Source: Panacagrimonas sp052386745 (lineage in GTDB: Bacteria; Pseudomonadota; Gammaproteobacteria; Nevskiales; Nevskiaceae). Taken from it: a stretch of DNA of 64,000 nucleotides. A model generated the notes under the pieces. That model was not told where the DNA came from. It was given only the letters and a program-made list of their open reading frames with translations, and ran no database searches. This document shows positions 1 to 8,534 of this stretch, piece after piece. The stretch's first letter is position 1. Every line of letters starts with the position of its first letter. Location: contig JBQTJW010000014.1 in NCBI GenBank assembly GCA_052386745.1, positions 24,883 to 88,882 on the forward strand. The letters run 5' to 3'. Position numbers and translations under genes: made by a program.

Positions 1-62
1 CACGCGGACAGGCCGAGCGCGCCGAGAACCAGGATGCTCCGGAGGGTTGCGGTTGGGCTCAT
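1..62 (-). CDS. Start of an exported protein, cut by the window edge
   Basis: Reading the minus strand from the ATG at 60-62 gives MSPTATLRSILVLGALGLSA before the window ends. This is the polar start and hydrophobic core of a signal peptide. Its start lies 2 bp past the stop of the DUF4331 gene, so the two are probably co-transcribed. The mature protein is outside the window and no function can be given. Confidence 0.6.
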   Translation of the reverse strand, partial: MSPTATLRSILVLGALGLSA

Positions 63-64
63 GC

Positions 65-1615
65 TCAGCTCTCCGAGGCGTTGCTCGGCGAGCCGGGCAG
101 CGGGTGGTTGAGGTACGGAAAGACCGGTAGGAAGTCGTCCGGGTTGGGACGGGCGCCGTCCGTGTACTTGAGCGCGCGGGAAGGCGCCGAGGCGGGGTCC
201 GCGTCGGCCGGCAGGAGCACGCCCATGGCCGCACGCAGCTCGATGTCCACCACGTCGTCGATCGGACGACGGCCGTTGGGGAAGCCCGCCGTATCACCGG
301 CCAGTGCGCCCAGGTCCTTCTGCTGCGATGCCGCTTTCGGCAGGACGCTGGTGTTGAGGCGCAGCATTTCCGACAGCACCGTGTTCGAGGCCGGCGTGGA
401 GCCGTCGGCCGGCAGGTAGGTCAGGCCGTCGATGCCCTTGAGGAACGCGGCGATCAGGTCGGTGCGCGGGTAGACGTTGGGGGCCTTCACGCCCGCATCG
501 CCGAACAGGACTTCCAGCAGCACCGGCAGGCTGGGCGTGAGCACGTAGGGCGCGAAGTTGGCCGCGTCGTTGGCGGGCTCGGAGGCGTTGAAGAGGTCCT
601 TGTCCGGCAGGCCGATCACCACCTCGTTGACCAGGGGCGAACCGAGGCGCGACACCTGCGTCCAGGCACCGCCTTCGAGCGAAGCGCCGGTGTTGCTCGA
701 CGGGCTGGGGTTCGCACCCCCGACCTTCTGCTGCGGTTCCGGGTTGAGCAGGCGCGCCTGGCGCAGGCTGGCCGTGGTCCATCCGCCGATGATGGGCGTT
801 GCGCCCGTGAGGCAGCTGGTGGGAATCTTCAGCGCCAGCGAGGTGATGTTCTTGTCGCTGATGGTGTTGCGTTCCGCACTGCGTGCCGCTTCGCCGCCGC
901 CCAGTTCTTCCACCGGCGCCGCGATGTTCACCAGGTCGAAGGTCTCGCCCAGGTTCACCACGAAGCCCTCGCGCCGCTGGCCCACGAACAGCTTGGCGGG
1001 TGCCGAGCACCCGGGGATGGTCACGGTGTGGATGAAGCTGTTGGCGTAAGCCGGGTAGTTGGCAATGGACTTGTTGCCGATGTTGTCGAACGGCTTGCTG
1101 AAGCTGGTGGCGCCGCTGCCGGCCAGCGTGACCGCGCTGCGTGCGCCGCTGCGGCGATCGCCGCGGACCACATCCACCGTGTAGGTCTCCACCACGTTCT
1201 GCGCGCTGCTGTCCGACGCGCTGATGGCGCCGATGTTGGACAGCGGCACCGCCACGTCATTGCCGCCAATGGGAAGCGTGATGCCCTTGAGCGTGGTGGT
1301 GAAACGGAACTGGAAGGTGATGTCTTCCTTGCCGTCGCCGGTGTTGTCGATGTGGATCTCGTACAGCGCGTTGGGGTCCAGCGTGAAGTAGTTGGGGCCG
1401 CCGTAAGAGTCCTGCAGCGGCAGGTAGTTGGCGATCAGCGTCACCGTGTTGCCGGCGTTCGCGCCGTAACTGCGAAACATGTAGAAGTCCGTGCCATCCA
1501 CTTTCGGGATGCTGGTGATGAAGGGAGCTTCGCGATGGCTGGAAGCCTGCGCGGCGGCGGCGAACAGCCCGCCTGCGACGGCCATGGAGCAGGCAACGAA
1601 AACTTTTGATGACAT
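65..1615 (-). CDS. DUF4331 domain-containing secreted protein
   Basis: A 516-aa protein with a clear Sec signal peptide (about residues 1-24, cleavage after AAAAQA) followed by the SSHREAP motif and a DGTDFYMF segment that open DUF4331 proteins. The rest is the extended beta-rich body of the family, including internal segments on Asp/Asn-rich surface patches. The family is common in proteobacteria and its biochemical role is not established; the protein is expected in the periplasm or outside the cell. The downstream gene starts 2 bp after its stop. Upstream, 1616-1747 is a short AT-richer promoter region that also separates it from pdxH. Confidence 0.85.
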   Translation of the reverse strand: MSSKVFVACSMAVAGGLFAAAAQASSHREAPFITSIPKVDGTDFYMFRSYGANAGNTVTLIANYLPLQDSYGGPNYFTLDPNALYEIHIDNTGDGKEDITFQFRFTTTLKGITLPIGGNDVAVPLSNIGAISASDSSAQNVVETYTVDVVRGDRRSGARSAVTLAGSGATSFSKPFDNIGNKSIANYPAYANSFIHTVTIPGCSAPAKLFVGQRREGFVVNLGETFDLVNIAAPVEELGGGEAARSAERNTISDKNITSLALKIPTSCLTGATPIIGGWTTASLRQARLLNPEPQQKVGGANPSPSSNTGASLEGGAWTQVSRLGSPLVNEVVIGLPDKDLFNASEPANDAANFAPYVLTPSLPVLLEVLFGDAGVKAPNVYPRTDLIAAFLKGIDGLTYLPADGSTPASNTVLSEMLRLNTSVLPKAASQQKDLGALAGDTAGFPNGRRPIDDVVDIELRAAMGVLLPADADPASAPSRALKYTDGARPNPDDFLPVFPYLNHPLPGSPSNASES

Positions 1616-1747
1616 GAGGGGTGCCCTTTTTGAAGTGGGAGTAAACAGGTTCCGCCCTCAAGCCTACGCGCCGCATCTCCCCTTGGATGCGAACATTTTC
1701 GTGTCGTGCAGAATGCCGCCGGCACCGGCTTAAAACCCTGCAAAACG

Positions 1748-2365
1748 CTAGGGTTCCAGCCGCTCCACCACCCACGCCGAGCCGTTTCGCCGATAGCGCA
1801 ACCGGTCGTGCAGGCGCCCGATGCGCCCCTGCCAGAACTCCACCATGCGCGGGCGGATCACGTAGCCGCCCCAGTCCTCGGGGCAGGGGATGTCCTGGCC
1901 CTCGTAGCGCTGCTCGTTGTGGGCTAGGCGCTCGTCGAGTTCCGCGCGCGTGGCCACCACCGCGGACTGTCGCGAGGTCGTCGCACCCAGGCGCGATTCG
2001 CGCGGCCGCGACTCGAAGTAGCGCTGGCTGAGCGCGCGCGGCAGGCGTTCGGCCATGCCTTCAATCCGCACCTGGCGCTCCAGGCGGTCCCACCAGAACG
2101 TGGCCGCGACCTCGGCGTGGGCCGCAATCTCCAGGCCCTTGCGGCCGCTGTAGCTGGTGTAGAAGCTCCAGCCGTCCTCGTAGAAACCCTTGAACAGCAC
2201 GATGCGCGCGGCCGGCCGGCCATCCAGGCCCAGGGTGGCGAGCGTCATGGCCGTGGGCTCGATCATGCCGACGGCGCGCGCATCGTCGAGCCAGGACTGG
2301 AACTGCGCCGTCGGCTCGGGCAGCAGGTCGTGTTCGTTCAGCGGCGGATTCTGGGTGTATTGCAT
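1748..2365 (-). CDS. pdxH: Pyridoxamine 5'-phosphate oxidase
   Basis: FMN-dependent oxidase that makes pyridoxal 5'-phosphate from pyridoxine or pyridoxamine phosphate, the last step of cofactor B6 synthesis. Family hallmarks are present in order: RIVLFKGF, FYTSYSGRKG, FWWDRLERQVRIEG and the C-terminal EFWQGRIGRLHDR followed by WVVERLEP. The start is placed at the ATG giving MQYTQNPPL, because upstream codons up to 2473 would run into the promoter of the divergent oxidoreductase gene and have no family similarity. The resulting 205 aa is normal length. A weak hairpin (AACCCT/AGGGTT) overlaps the stop codon and could help termination. Confidence 0.93.
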   Translation of the reverse strand: MQYTQNPPLNEHDLLPEPTAQFQSWLDDARAVGMIEPTAMTLATLGLDGRPAARIVLFKGFYEDGWSFYTSYSGRKGLEIAAHAEVAATFWWDRLERQVRIEGMAERLPRALSQRYFESRPRESRLGATTSRQSAVVATRAELDERLAHNEQRYEGQDIPCPEDWGGYVIRPRMVEFWQGRIGRLHDRLRYRRNGSAWVVERLEP

Positions 2366-2471
2366 CGGGCCAGCCTGCCACAGCGGCCGCGAAACCGCGA
2401 CGCGATTCCACCGCTGCAAGCCACACGGCTGCGCTAGAGTTGCGCGCCCCTGACCACGAGCGACCATCGCC

Positions 2472-3464
2472 ATGAACGACTTCCGCGCCCTGCGTGTTCA
2501 CCAGATCGAAAAGGCGCTGTCGCACCGGCTCGAACGCATCACGCTGGATGCGCTCACGCCCGGCGAGGTGGTGATTCGCGTCGCCTATTCCAGCCTCAAT
2601 TTCAAGGACGCGCTGGCCGTGACCGGCAAGAGCCGCATCATGCGCACGTTGCCGCGGGTCGCGGGCATCGACCTGTCCGGCACCGTCGAAAGCAGCAGCG
2701 ATGCGCGCTACCGGCCGGGTGACGAGGTGCTGGTCACCGGCTGCAACATCGGCGAACTGCTGGATGGCGGCCTGGCCGAGTTCGCGCGCGTTCCCGCCGA
2801 AGCCGTGGTGCCCCTGCCTTCGGGCCTGAACCTGCACGAGGCGATGGCGCTGGGCACGGCCGGCTTCACCGCCGGCATGGCGCTGCGCCGCATGCTGGAG
2901 AACCACCAGCGGCCGGACATGGGCCCGATTCTGGTCACCGGTGCCACCGGCGGCGTGGGGTCCATCGCCATCCAGCTGTTCAAGCGCGCGGGCTTCGAGG
3001 TGGCGGCGCTCACCGGCAAGAAGGCCGCGGCCGAGGCATACCTGAAGATGCTCGGCGCGGACGAGGTGCTGGATCGCGCCGCGCTGGATTTCGGCAGGAA
3101 GCCGCTGGAAGCCGCGCGTTTCGGCGGCGCGGTGGACAACCTGGGTGGCGAGACACTGGCCGGCCTCACGCGCGTGGTCCGGCCCTGGGGCAACATCGGC
3201 AGCATCGGGCTCGCGCAGAGCCACGAACTGGCGACCACGGTCATGCCCTTCATCCTGCGCGGCGTGTCGCTGCTGGGCATCCACTCGGTGGACGTGCCGC
3301 GCACCTGGCGCGTGGACATCTGGAACCGGCTCGCGGGCGAGTGGAAGCCCCGGGACCTCTCCGCCATCGTGCGCCGCACCATCACGCTCGACGAAGTCCC
3401 CGCCGCCTGCGAGGAGCTCATGGCCAGCGCGGTGCAGGGTCGCTACGTGGTCAAGATCGGCTAG
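2472..3464 (+). CDS. YhdH/AcuI-family quinone oxidoreductase (acrylyl-CoA reductase type)
   Basis: A 330-aa zinc-free medium-chain dehydrogenase/reductase. The YSSLNFKDALAVTGK segment and the PRVAGIDLSGTV segment are typical of the YhdH/YhfP/AcuI group, whose members reduce acrylyl-CoA to propionyl-CoA with NADPH. The Rossmann dinucleotide motif is TGATGGVGS near residue 157. It is divergent from pdxH, and the intergenic region 2366-2471 probably carries both promoters. A dioxygenase-family gene follows 28 bp downstream on the same strand. Substrate in this organism is inferred from the family only. Confidence 0.88.
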   Translation: MNDFRALRVHQIEKALSHRLERITLDALTPGEVVIRVAYSSLNFKDALAVTGKSRIMRTLPRVAGIDLSGTVESSSDARYRPGDEVLVTGCNIGELLDGGLAEFARVPAEAVVPLPSGLNLHEAMALGTAGFTAGMALRRMLENHQRPDMGPILVTGATGGVGSIAIQLFKRAGFEVAALTGKKAAAEAYLKMLGADEVLDRAALDFGRKPLEAARFGGAVDNLGGETLAGLTRVVRPWGNIGSIGLAQSHELATTVMPFILRGVSLLGIHSVDVPRTWRVDIWNRLAGEWKPRDLSAIVRRTITLDEVPAACEELMASAVQGRYVVKIG

Positions 3465-3492
3465 GAGCAGGGAAGGGCGCCTTGCTCGGCGA

Positions 3493-4323
3493 ATGCCGTT
3501 CTCTCCGCCGCCGCCGGTGACGCTCAGCGCTGATGAGCGCGCCCGCTTCGAGCAGGACGGGCTGCTGGTCGTCGATCCGCAGATTGCGGACGCGACGCTC
3601 ACGCAGGTGCAGGCGGATCTGGCTCCGCGCTTCCCGGCGATTGCGGGGCCGCAGAAGGCGCGCTATCGCGGCGCGTCCATCCACTACAACCGCATCCAGG
3701 ATGCGTGGCGGTTCTCCGCGGCGGTGCGCGAGATTGCGCTGGCGCCGCAGGTTCACGCCCAGCTGCACGCGCTGTATGGGCGCGCGCCCAGGCCGTTCCA
3801 GACGCTCAATTTCCTGCGCGGGACGGAGCAGCCCACGCACGCGGATGTCATCCATTTCAACAGCGAGCCCCGCGGCTTCATGTGCGGCGTGTGGGTGGCG
3901 CTGGAGGACATCGACATGGACAACGGGCCGCTGGTCTATTACCCAGGCTCGCAGCGGCTGCCGGAGATTGGACTGCGCGACCTGGGCGACGAAGTCGCGG
4001 GGCTGATGAAGCGCCCGCCGCTGTGGCGGACCGACCTGCACCGTTCCATCTACCGTCCGTTCTACGAACCCTTCATCGCCGCCTTAGTGCAGCGGCATGG
4101 CCTGGTGCCGCAGTACGCCACCGTGCGCCGCGGCCAGGCGGTGATCTGGTCCGCAAACCTGCTCCACGGCGGCAGCCCGCAGCGGGATCGCGAGCGCACG
4201 CGCTGGAGCCAGGTCACGCATTTCTACTTCGAGGGCTGCCGCTACTTCACGCCGCTGCGCGAGCGCGAGGGCCTGCTCGGCGGGGCGGTGCCGGCCTGGC
4301 GGCGGCCGCGCTGGGTGAGGTGA
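3493..4323 (+). CDS. Phytanoyl-CoA dioxygenase (PhyH) family protein
   Basis: A 276-aa protein of the PhyH family of Fe(II)/2-oxoglutarate-dependent oxygenases. The metal-binding HxD is visible in THADVIHF and a distal His in NLLHGGSPQRD, followed by an Arg-rich segment suited to bind 2-oxoglutarate. The start is set at the ATG (MPFSPPP) 28 bp after the YhdH-like gene; the open frame extends further back but overlaps that gene. Substrate cannot be predicted: bacterial members act on very diverse small molecules. Confidence 0.82.
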   Translation: MPFSPPPPVTLSADERARFEQDGLLVVDPQIADATLTQVQADLAPRFPAIAGPQKARYRGASIHYNRIQDAWRFSAAVREIALAPQVHAQLHALYGRAPRPFQTLNFLRGTEQPTHADVIHFNSEPRGFMCGVWVALEDIDMDNGPLVYYPGSQRLPEIGLRDLGDEVAGLMKRPPLWRTDLHRSIYRPFYEPFIAALVQRHGLVPQYATVRRGQAVIWSANLLHGGSPQRDRERTRWSQVTHFYFEGCRYFTPLREREGLLGGAVPAWRRPRWVR

Positions 4324-4344
4324 GCGGCGCGGCGCTGCGCTTTT

Positions 4345-5283
4345 TCAGGTGCCTCGCGCCGCCTTCCACAGCCGCTGGCCCAGCATCACCAGCGCCAGCG
4401 CGAGCGCACCGGCCAGCACGCCCGCAATCCCGTTGAGCACGCTGGGCGCCAGCCCTGCGAAAACGGCGCCCGCGGCGGGGATGGTGGCGAGCACCGTCGC
4501 CGAATGCTCGATCCCGTGGTGCAGCACCGGGATGCCGTGCGTGAGGATGCCGCCGCCTACCATGAACATGGCCGCAGTGCCGAGCACCGACAGGGCCTTC
4601 ATCAGGATGGGCGCGAAGCGCAGCAGCCCGGCGCCCAGCGCGCGGGCCGGCGCGCTGCCGGTGCGGCTCAGGTGAAGCCCGGCGTCGTCGATCTTCACGA
4701 TGCCCGCCACCAGGCCGTAGACGCCGACGGTCATCACCACCGAAATGCTGGCGAGCACCAGTAGCTGCTGCGTGAAACCGGCGTCGGCGACCGTGCCGAG
4801 CGAGATCACCACGATCTCGGCTGAGAGAATGAAGTCGGTGCGCACGGCGCCCTTGATCTTTTCGCGCTCGAAGGCGGCGATATCCACCGTCGGGTCGGCC
4901 AGCGCCGCCGCGTGCTCGGCGTGATGGGCGTCGTCCTCGGCGCGGATGTGCAGCAGCGCGTGCGCGATCTTGTGAAAGCCCTCGTAGCACAGGAAGGCGC
5001 CGCCCAGCATCAGCAGCGGCACGATCAGCCAGGGCACCACGGCGCTGATCGCCAGCGCCGCCGGCACCAGGATCAGCTTGTTGATCGCCGAGCCCTTGGC
5101 CACCGCCCACACCACCGGCAGCTCGCGGTCGGCGTTCACGCCGCTGACCTGCTGCGCGTTGAGCGCCAGGTCGTCGCCCAGCACGCCGGCGGTCTTGCGC
5201 GCGGCCACCTTGGTCATCACCGCCACGTCGTCGAGCGTGGTGGCGATGTCGTCGATCAGGGTCAGCAGGCTGCTGGCGGGCAT
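4345..5283 (-). CDS. DUF808 family inner-membrane protein (YedI-like)
   Basis: A 312-aa polytopic membrane protein matching the DUF808/YedI family: start MPASSLLTLIDDIATTLDDVAVMTKVAARKT, a cytoplasmic middle segment rich in His and Asp (HAEHAAALADPTVD), and several hydrophobic helices in the C-terminal half. Length is as expected (E. coli YedI is about 305 aa). The family function is unknown. It follows the Yip1-domain membrane protein on the same strand with a 39-bp gap. Confidence 0.85.
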   Translation of the reverse strand: MPASSLLTLIDDIATTLDDVAVMTKVAARKTAGVLGDDLALNAQQVSGVNADRELPVVWAVAKGSAINKLILVPAALAISAVVPWLIVPLLMLGGAFLCYEGFHKIAHALLHIRAEDDAHHAEHAAALADPTVDIAAFEREKIKGAVRTDFILSAEIVVISLGTVADAGFTQQLLVLASISVVMTVGVYGLVAGIVKIDDAGLHLSRTGSAPARALGAGLLRFAPILMKALSVLGTAAMFMVGGGILTHGIPVLHHGIEHSATVLATIPAAGAVFAGLAPSVLNGIAGVLAGALALALVMLGQRLWKAARGT

Positions 5284-5322
5284 TGGTGATTGGAGTCGGT
5301 GGGGAGGGGCAACGCGGCAGGC

Positions 5323-6597
5323 TCAGCCCGGCTGGACGCCAGCATCTTTCAGCTTGGCGAGGCCGGACAGGTCGAGCGAGGCCGCCGCCTTCTTCAGCGC
5401 CTTCATGTCGACGCCGGAGCCCTGAACGTGCACCAGGAAGCGGTCGGCGACGATCAGCTCGTAGCTGCCGGACTCGCTGGCGGCGTCCCATTTCTCGTGC
5501 ACGCGCGCGCCATTGTCGTGGTACACGCGCTCGTAGCCCGTGTCCGATTCGCTCTCGGTTTCCACCTGCGCCCAGCCCGCGAGCATGGCCAGGCCGCGCG
5601 CCCCGCCCATGTCGGTGATCTCCAGGTCCAGGCGGTGCTCGCCGGACGAGTTGGCGTAGCTGGCCTTGCCGCTGGACACCTGCAGGCCCAGCATCGCGTT
5701 GCGCTCCACGTTGTAGCGCGTGCGCGGCATGCCGCCGAGCTCGGCCGGGATGAAGGGCTTGATCTGCTCCGGCGCGAGCGACTGCACGTTCTGGCCACCG
5801 CCCAGCATGGCGCCCATGACTTCGCCCAGCGCCTGGTTCTGCGCCTGCGTGTCGCCCGATTTCTGCGCCGCCTCCATCTTCTGGCCCGCGGCTTCCATGC
5901 GCTTGGACATCTGTTCGAGCTTGCCCAGGGTACTGTCCGGGTCGGTCTTGGCGGCTTCCTCGCCGGAGGTGATCGTGATGCTCGAATCGTCCGAGCCCAG
6001 ACCCGAAAACAGGCCGCCGGAAACCCTCACGCTGATGATGCCGATCACGATGCTCATGACGACCGCGCAGACCACCGTGGTCAGCGTGTAGGCCATCGCT
6101 TTGTCGTTCGCGCAGCGCATCGTCACGGGCATGGCCAGGTACAGCAGGTACACGGCGTAAATGCCGCCGGCCAGCGACAGCAGCCAGCCGATCCACGGCA
6201 GGATGATGCCGGTGCCGGCAATCCAGCTCGCCGTGTACGCGTAGGCCACCGTCTTGAGTGCCTGGATCGGGTCCCTGGTCCCGCCGAACCGGGGCGCCAG
6301 CGCGTTGATGATGAGGGAAAGCAGGTAGACCGAAACCAGCCCGATCCCGTACTGGAACACGGCGTTGGCCAGGCCCGCGCCGATGCCGACGCGGAACTGC
6401 GCGTCCGAGAGCGGCATGCCGGTGCCGATGGCGCTGACCTTGAGAAAGGTGGCGACCGCCGGAATGGCCGATACGGGCAGGATGTAAGTGGTGTACAGGC
6501 TTTTTGCCGTCGAGCTTTCGCCCGCGATCACCGGCCATTCGTCGCGCGGAGAACGCAGGATGTTGTTGATCCGTTCGACCAGACTCACGCTTGTCAT
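5323..6597 (-). CDS. Yip1-domain membrane protein
   Basis: A 424-aa protein starting MTSVSLVERINNILRSPRDEWPVI, the amphipathic opening seen in bacterial YIP1 proteins, then about five or six hydrophobic segments to around residue 200. The C-terminal half is soluble, with a Lys/Met/Gln-rich segment (around residues 210-260) and a beta-rich region. I place the start at 6597 rather than at 6639, because the upstream 14 codons lack similarity and include the probable RBS region. Role unknown. Confidence 0.78.
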   Translation of the reverse strand: MTSVSLVERINNILRSPRDEWPVIAGESSTAKSLYTTYILPVSAIPAVATFLKVSAIGTGMPLSDAQFRVGIGAGLANAVFQYGIGLVSVYLLSLIINALAPRFGGTRDPIQALKTVAYAYTASWIAGTGIILPWIGWLLSLAGGIYAVYLLYLAMPVTMRCANDKAMAYTLTTVVCAVVMSIVIGIISVRVSGGLFSGLGSDDSSITITSGEEAAKTDPDSTLGKLEQMSKRMEAAGQKMEAAQKSGDTQAQNQALGEVMGAMLGGGQNVQSLAPEQIKPFIPAELGGMPRTRYNVERNAMLGLQVSSGKASYANSSGEHRLDLEITDMGGARGLAMLAGWAQVETESESDTGYERVYHDNGARVHEKWDAASESGSYELIVADRFLVHVQGSGVDMKALKKAAASLDLSGLAKLKDAGVQPG

Positions 6598-6757
6598 GCT
6601 GATTCCCCTGTTGCACACGACGCCAGTGGTCGCGGCCAAACCCGAGTCTAGCTGGTCCGGTGGGTCTGGCCGGGTCGCCCGGGGCGAGGCTCCGCGCGGT
6701 CGGGGCGTGCGAGGCGCTCGAAGCCGCGATGGAATACGGCGAGACTCACCACGTGTG

Positions 6758-7387
6758 TCATGACGGATGCCCGGCCGTCGCGGTCAACCGGTGCCTGAGC
6801 CTCTTCCATGGCGCCCGGAGCGCCAGCAGGCCGGCGGTGATGGCCAGGTACACCAGCGGCTCGCGCACGTCCGATTTCACCAGCCAGAAGTAGTGCACGC
6901 CGGCCAGGAGCGCGGCGGGGTAGATCAGCCGGTGCAGAGATTTCCAGCGGCGCTTGAGCCGGCGTTGCCAGCCCTGGGTCGAGGTGATGGCCAGCGGCAG
7001 CAGCAGCAGCCAGGCGGCGAAGCCGATGGTGATGTAGGTGCGCTCGATCAGGTCTTCCGCCAACTGCCCCGGCGACCACTCCAGGTCGAACGTCAGATAC
7101 GCGGAGAAATGCACGCAGGCCCAGACGTAGGCCCAGAGGCCGAGCAGGCGCCGGATCTGGATGAATTCGACGCGCCCGGTGAGGGACCGCAGCGGCGTCA
7201 TCGCCAGTGTCACCAGCAGCAGGCGCAGCGCCCACAGGCCGGTGAAGTGCTCGATGAATTCCACGGGATTGGCACCGAGCTGGGCGTGCAGGATGCGCCA
7301 GCCCAATTCTGCGGCCGGCCAGAGTCCCAGCCCCCAGGCGGCAACACGGAAACCGGTGAGGGGCCGGTTCAGCACGGGGGACATCAA
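6758..7387 (-). CDS. msrQ: Heme-binding membrane subunit of methionine sulfoxide reductase, MsrQ
   Basis: A 209-aa six-helix membrane protein of the ferric-reductase-like family. It passes electrons from the quinone pool to the periplasmic reductase MsrP. The conserved TGLWALRLLLVTLAMTPLR and LRRLLGLWAY-type segments and His residues in the helices (EFIEHFTG, ACVHFSAY, KSLHRLIY, GVHYFW) are visible and probably ligate heme. The start codon overlaps the msrP stop by 4 bp, typical of the msrPQ operon. Confidence 0.93.
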   Translation of the reverse strand: MMSPVLNRPLTGFRVAAWGLGLWPAAELGWRILHAQLGANPVEFIEHFTGLWALRLLLVTLAMTPLRSLTGRVEFIQIRRLLGLWAYVWACVHFSAYLTFDLEWSPGQLAEDLIERTYITIGFAAWLLLLPLAITSTQGWQRRLKRRWKSLHRLIYPAALLAGVHYFWLVKSDVREPLVYLAITAGLLALRAPWKRLRHRLTATAGHPS

Positions 7388-8373
7388 TGGAACTGCACGG
7401 GGTCCATGCCGGTGTACAGCGAGGCCACTTCGGGGTAGCCGTTGTAGAGCAGGGTCTGGTGCTTGAACAGGTCGCCGAGCCGGCGTTCCGTCGCCTGGCT
7501 CCAGCGCGGATGGCTGACCTGCGGGTTCACGTTGGAATAGAACCCGTACTCGTTCGGCGCCAGGATGTTCCAGGTGGTGGGCGGTTCCTTTTCGACGAAG
7601 CGGACCCGCACGATCGACTTGATGCTCTTGTAGCCGTACTTCCAGGGCAGTACCAGGCGCAGCGGCGCGCCGTTCTGGTTGGGCAGCACCTTGCCGTACA
7701 TGCCCACGGTGAGCATGGCCAGCGGATGCAGGGCCTCGTCCATGCGCAGACCTTCCACGTAGGGCAGATCGAAGCCGGCGAAGCGCGCGCGCGGCATCTG
7801 CTCCTTGTCGTAGCGGGTTTCGAAAGCCACGTACCTGGCGCGGGAATTAGGCTTGAAGCGCTTCAGGAAATCCCCGAGCGGGATGCCGACCCAGGGCACC
7901 ACCATGCTCCAGGCTTCCACGCAGCGGAAGCGGTATACGCGCTCCTCCAGCGTCTTGGAGCTGATCAGATCCTCGATGCCCACCTGGCCCGGCGCGTCGC
8001 ACTCGCCGCCCACTTCCACGGTCCACGGCCGCGTCTTGAGCGTGTGCGCGTACTTCACCGGGTCGGTCTTGCCGGACCCGAACTCGTAGTAGTTGTTGTA
8101 GGTGGTGGCGTCGATGTACGGCGTCACCTTCTCGTCGCCGGCCTGCGCGCTGCGCCTAGAAATATCCAGGTCCTGCAGGTCGGCGCCGGTCCGGTCGGCC
8201 TTGAGGTTCACCGGCACGTCCGCCGTGGCGTCCTCGGAGTTCCCGCAGCCCGTCAGCAACGCCGCCGCGGTGAACCCGAGTTGCGCGATGAACCGTCGAC
8301 GATCCTGGTAGATCCGCTCCGGCGTGATCTGGCTGGGCAGGACGGGATGCGGGGGCGGGGTGCGGATCAGCAT
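7384..8373 (-). CDS. msrP: Protein-methionine-sulfoxide reductase catalytic subunit MsrP
   Basis: A 329-aa molybdopterin oxidoreductase of the sulfite-oxidase fold that repairs oxidised methionines in periplasmic proteins. A twin-arginine signal (DRRRFIAQLGFTAAALLTGC) directs folded export. The molybdenum-ligating Cys is in YRFRCVEAWSMVVPW, and the FVEKEPPTTWN and EYGFYSNVNP segments near the C-terminus are family hallmarks. It is translated together with msrQ. About 160 bp upstream separate it from the hslU stop. Confidence 0.95.
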   Translation of the reverse strand: MLIRTPPPHPVLPSQITPERIYQDRRRFIAQLGFTAAALLTGCGNSEDATADVPVNLKADRTGADLQDLDISRRSAQAGDEKVTPYIDATTYNNYYEFGSGKTDPVKYAHTLKTRPWTVEVGGECDAPGQVGIEDLISSKTLEERVYRFRCVEAWSMVVPWVGIPLGDFLKRFKPNSRARYVAFETRYDKEQMPRARFAGFDLPYVEGLRMDEALHPLAMLTVGMYGKVLPNQNGAPLRLVLPWKYGYKSIKSIVRVRFVEKEPPTTWNILAPNEYGFYSNVNPQVSHPRWSQATERRLGDLFKHQTLLYNGYPEVASLYTGMDPVQFH

Positions 8374-8534
8374 GGGGAACTCCGTGGACAGGCTCGAACA
8401 ATGAACCAGCTACGCGCAGCGCGTTCGCGCAGATGAGGTTTCGAGCATGTCATGCGGACGATCGGGACGGTTCCCGATTGTCATGGCCACCTTGTACCGG
8501 ACCGGCCTGCCTTGGAGCCTGCCGCGGGACAGCG